Shown: positions 31,239-32,065 of the stretch, one piece after another
Numbering within the stretch: the first letter of the stretch is position 1
Layout of the letters: the number at the start of each line of letters is the position of its first letter
Assembly (NCBI GenBank): GCA_003225295.1
Contig: QHYZ01000029.1
Coordinates: forward strand, 1-32,065
Source of the DNA: Acidobacteriota bacterium
GTDB lineage: Bacteria > Acidobacteriota > Terriglobia > Acidiferrales > UBA7541
Length of the DNA: 32,065 nt
Direction: 5' to 3'
Notes under the pieces: model-generated
The model's database searches: none
The model's input: only the letters and a program-made list of their open reading frames with translations
Told to the model about the DNA's origin: nothing
Translations under genes and position numbers: made by a program

Positions 31239-31856
31239 TCAGGGCTTGCGCTTTTGTTGTTTTTCAGCCTCTTCGATGATCTTTCGGAATTCCGCCACAG
31301 CAGGCACATTGGGCGAGCGCAGCGCATCCTTGTTCACATAGCGCCAGACAGGAGCCCGATCCAGGGGTCCGTCGAGGCGGCCTTCATACACCATAAACAT
31401 ATCTTCTGCAGGCCCAACTTCCGTTTGTGGATGAGGTTTTGTGTCCTGCGTTGAGGTTTGCGGCGCATCTGTTGGATGGCCCTGCTGCACACCAATTCGG
31501 ATGCCCGTGTCGGTGGGCTGAACGATGACCGGGCGATCATTGGTAGGCAGGCCCCCTATCGTGGGCTGCACCATTTTGCCGGAGCCCTTGCGAACCGTTA
31601 TCACCAAATCGGCCGTTGGCGTGTCCAGCACAGGGGTGAACCGCCCCCACTTAATCAATGCCTTCTCCACGTCCTCTTGAGCCGTCTTGTTCGCCATCGG
31701 GGCGGTAGTGGAAGTGCCTGCGCTCGGATCGATAAGTACCAAGACAGTGCGGGCTTGAAGAACATAAGCCGGCAGCAAAATCTTTTTCTTGTCCCCGGCG
31801 ATTGCCAGCGAACTAAATGCCACAAACAAGATCACCACACGCATGCGTAAGGGCAT
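31239..31856 (-). CDS. Secreted protein of unknown function
   Basis: 205 residues. ATG 31856 has GGAGGTG directly upstream at ideal spacing. The product starts with a signal peptide (MPLRMRVVILFVAFSSLAIA, cleaved before GDKKK). The mature part has a beta/alpha segment YVLQARTVLVLIDPSAG, then EDVEKALIKWGRFTPVLDTPTADLVITVRKGSGK, then a Pro/Thr/Gln-rich low-complexity stretch (about 115-155). It ends with EDMFMVYEGRLDGPLDRAPVWRYVNKDALRSP and a charged helix (FRKIIEEAEKQQKRKP). The DLVITVRKG pattern followed by a bulk-polar linker is reminiscent of small periplasmic proteins of Acidobacteria, but I cannot name a family. The longer frame to 32024 adds only an Arg-rich non-coding-looking stretch. 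Confidence 0.75.
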   Translation of the reverse strand: MPLRMRVVILFVAFSSLAIAGDKKKILLPAYVLQARTVLVLIDPSAGTSTTAPMANKTAQEDVEKALIKWGRFTPVLDTPTADLVITVRKGSGKMVQPTIGGLPTNDRPVIVQPTDTGIRIGVQQGHPTDAPQTSTQDTKPHPQTEVGPAEDMFMVYEGRLDGPLDRAPVWRYVNKDALRSPNVPAVAEFRKIIEEAEKQQKRKP

Positions 31857-32035
31857 CACCACCTCCATGCGCCAAACACACCTGAGCATTGTAGTCCGCG
31901 GTGCCGAAGATAGACAGGGACCTCCTCGCCTATCAGGAGTTCCGCTTCTAGCACGGGCCGAGTTCGGCGAGGCGTTGGCCGATCCACGGGGAAATGCCCG
32001 AAGCGCACGAGGCCGCCAGCGCAACGGGCAGTTAG

Positions 32036-32065
32036 TTATCGAGAGTAAATCTCCTTGATGGCAAA
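32036..32065 (-). CDS. Possible 3' end of a gene continuing beyond the window
   Basis: On the minus strand the last 30 bases read FAIKEIYSR followed by TAA at 32036-32038. Only nine residues are visible, so this is a suggestion only. If real, the gene would run on the same strand towards the secreted protein at 31239-31856, with about 180 bases between them. Confidence 0.2.
   Translation of the reverse strand, partial: FAIKEIYSR

Noticed and set aside
1-32065. CRISPR array, transposase, integrase or prophage genes
   Set aside because: No regularly spaced direct repeats and no proteins of these types were found on either strand.

Overview
The window reads like a GC-rich chromosome segment from an Acidobacteriota-type soil or sediment bacterium. 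This is inferred from gene content: a BNR/sortilin-like glycosyl-hydrolase family protein, DUF4382 and DUF4097 secreted proteins, a carboxypeptidase-regulatory-like plus TPR protein, and ECF sigma factors paired with anti-sigma factors that carry extra domains. There is no 16S rRNA or other direct species marker. I see no phage, transposase, integrase or CRISPR array. Most genes are intact. Two are cut by the window edges: the BNR-like protein at the left, and perhaps the tail of a gene at the far right.

Layout, left to right. (1) 1-4320: the C-terminal part of the BNR-like protein, then a minus-strand run of der, a MerR-type regulator, tRNA-Pro(GGG) and surE. (2) 4491-5749: an arsR-arsM arsenic methylation pair, possibly expressed from a leaderless transcript with an operator overlapping the promoter. 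A secreted DUF3455 protein follows it, and a small secreted TonB C-terminal-domain protein lies convergent to that. (3) 7154-10062: a possible 30-residue membrane peptide, an ECF sigma factor, and a membrane anti-sigma factor fused to a bactofilin-like beta-helix. A structured 3' region and a strong bidirectional hairpin follow. (4) 10096-14047: a DUF4382 lipoprotein and a divergent DinG-type iron-sulphur helicase. (5) 14101-16253: a 7-deazaguanine (preQ0/queuosine) cluster, queD, a small membrane protein, queE and queC. (6) 16345-17496: a secreted TPR protein. (7) 17558-19188: a two-gene ABC exporter. (8) 19495-25058, minus strand: a five-gene run encoding an ECF sigma factor, a HEAT-repeat anti-sigma factor, a DUF4097-TonB_C fusion, a second DUF4097 protein and a double-PDZ protein, ending at a clear terminator. 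(9) 25305-28763: a 1152-residue CPBP-type intramembrane protease homologue with a duplicated ectodomain. (10) 28934-31051: recG, preceded by an extended -10 promoter and two tandem hairpins. (11) 31239-31856: a secreted protein of unknown function.

The most system-like content is the pair of envelope sigma/anti-sigma loci (7609-9875 and 19495-25058). In each, a zinc-finger anti-sigma factor overlaps its sigma gene by ATGA and carries an unusual extra module, a bactofilin-type beta-helix in one and HEAT repeats in the other. The second locus continues directly into three exported proteins. Together they look like cell-envelope sensing and remodelling circuits. That role is inferred; the domain architecture and gene order are visible in the sequence.
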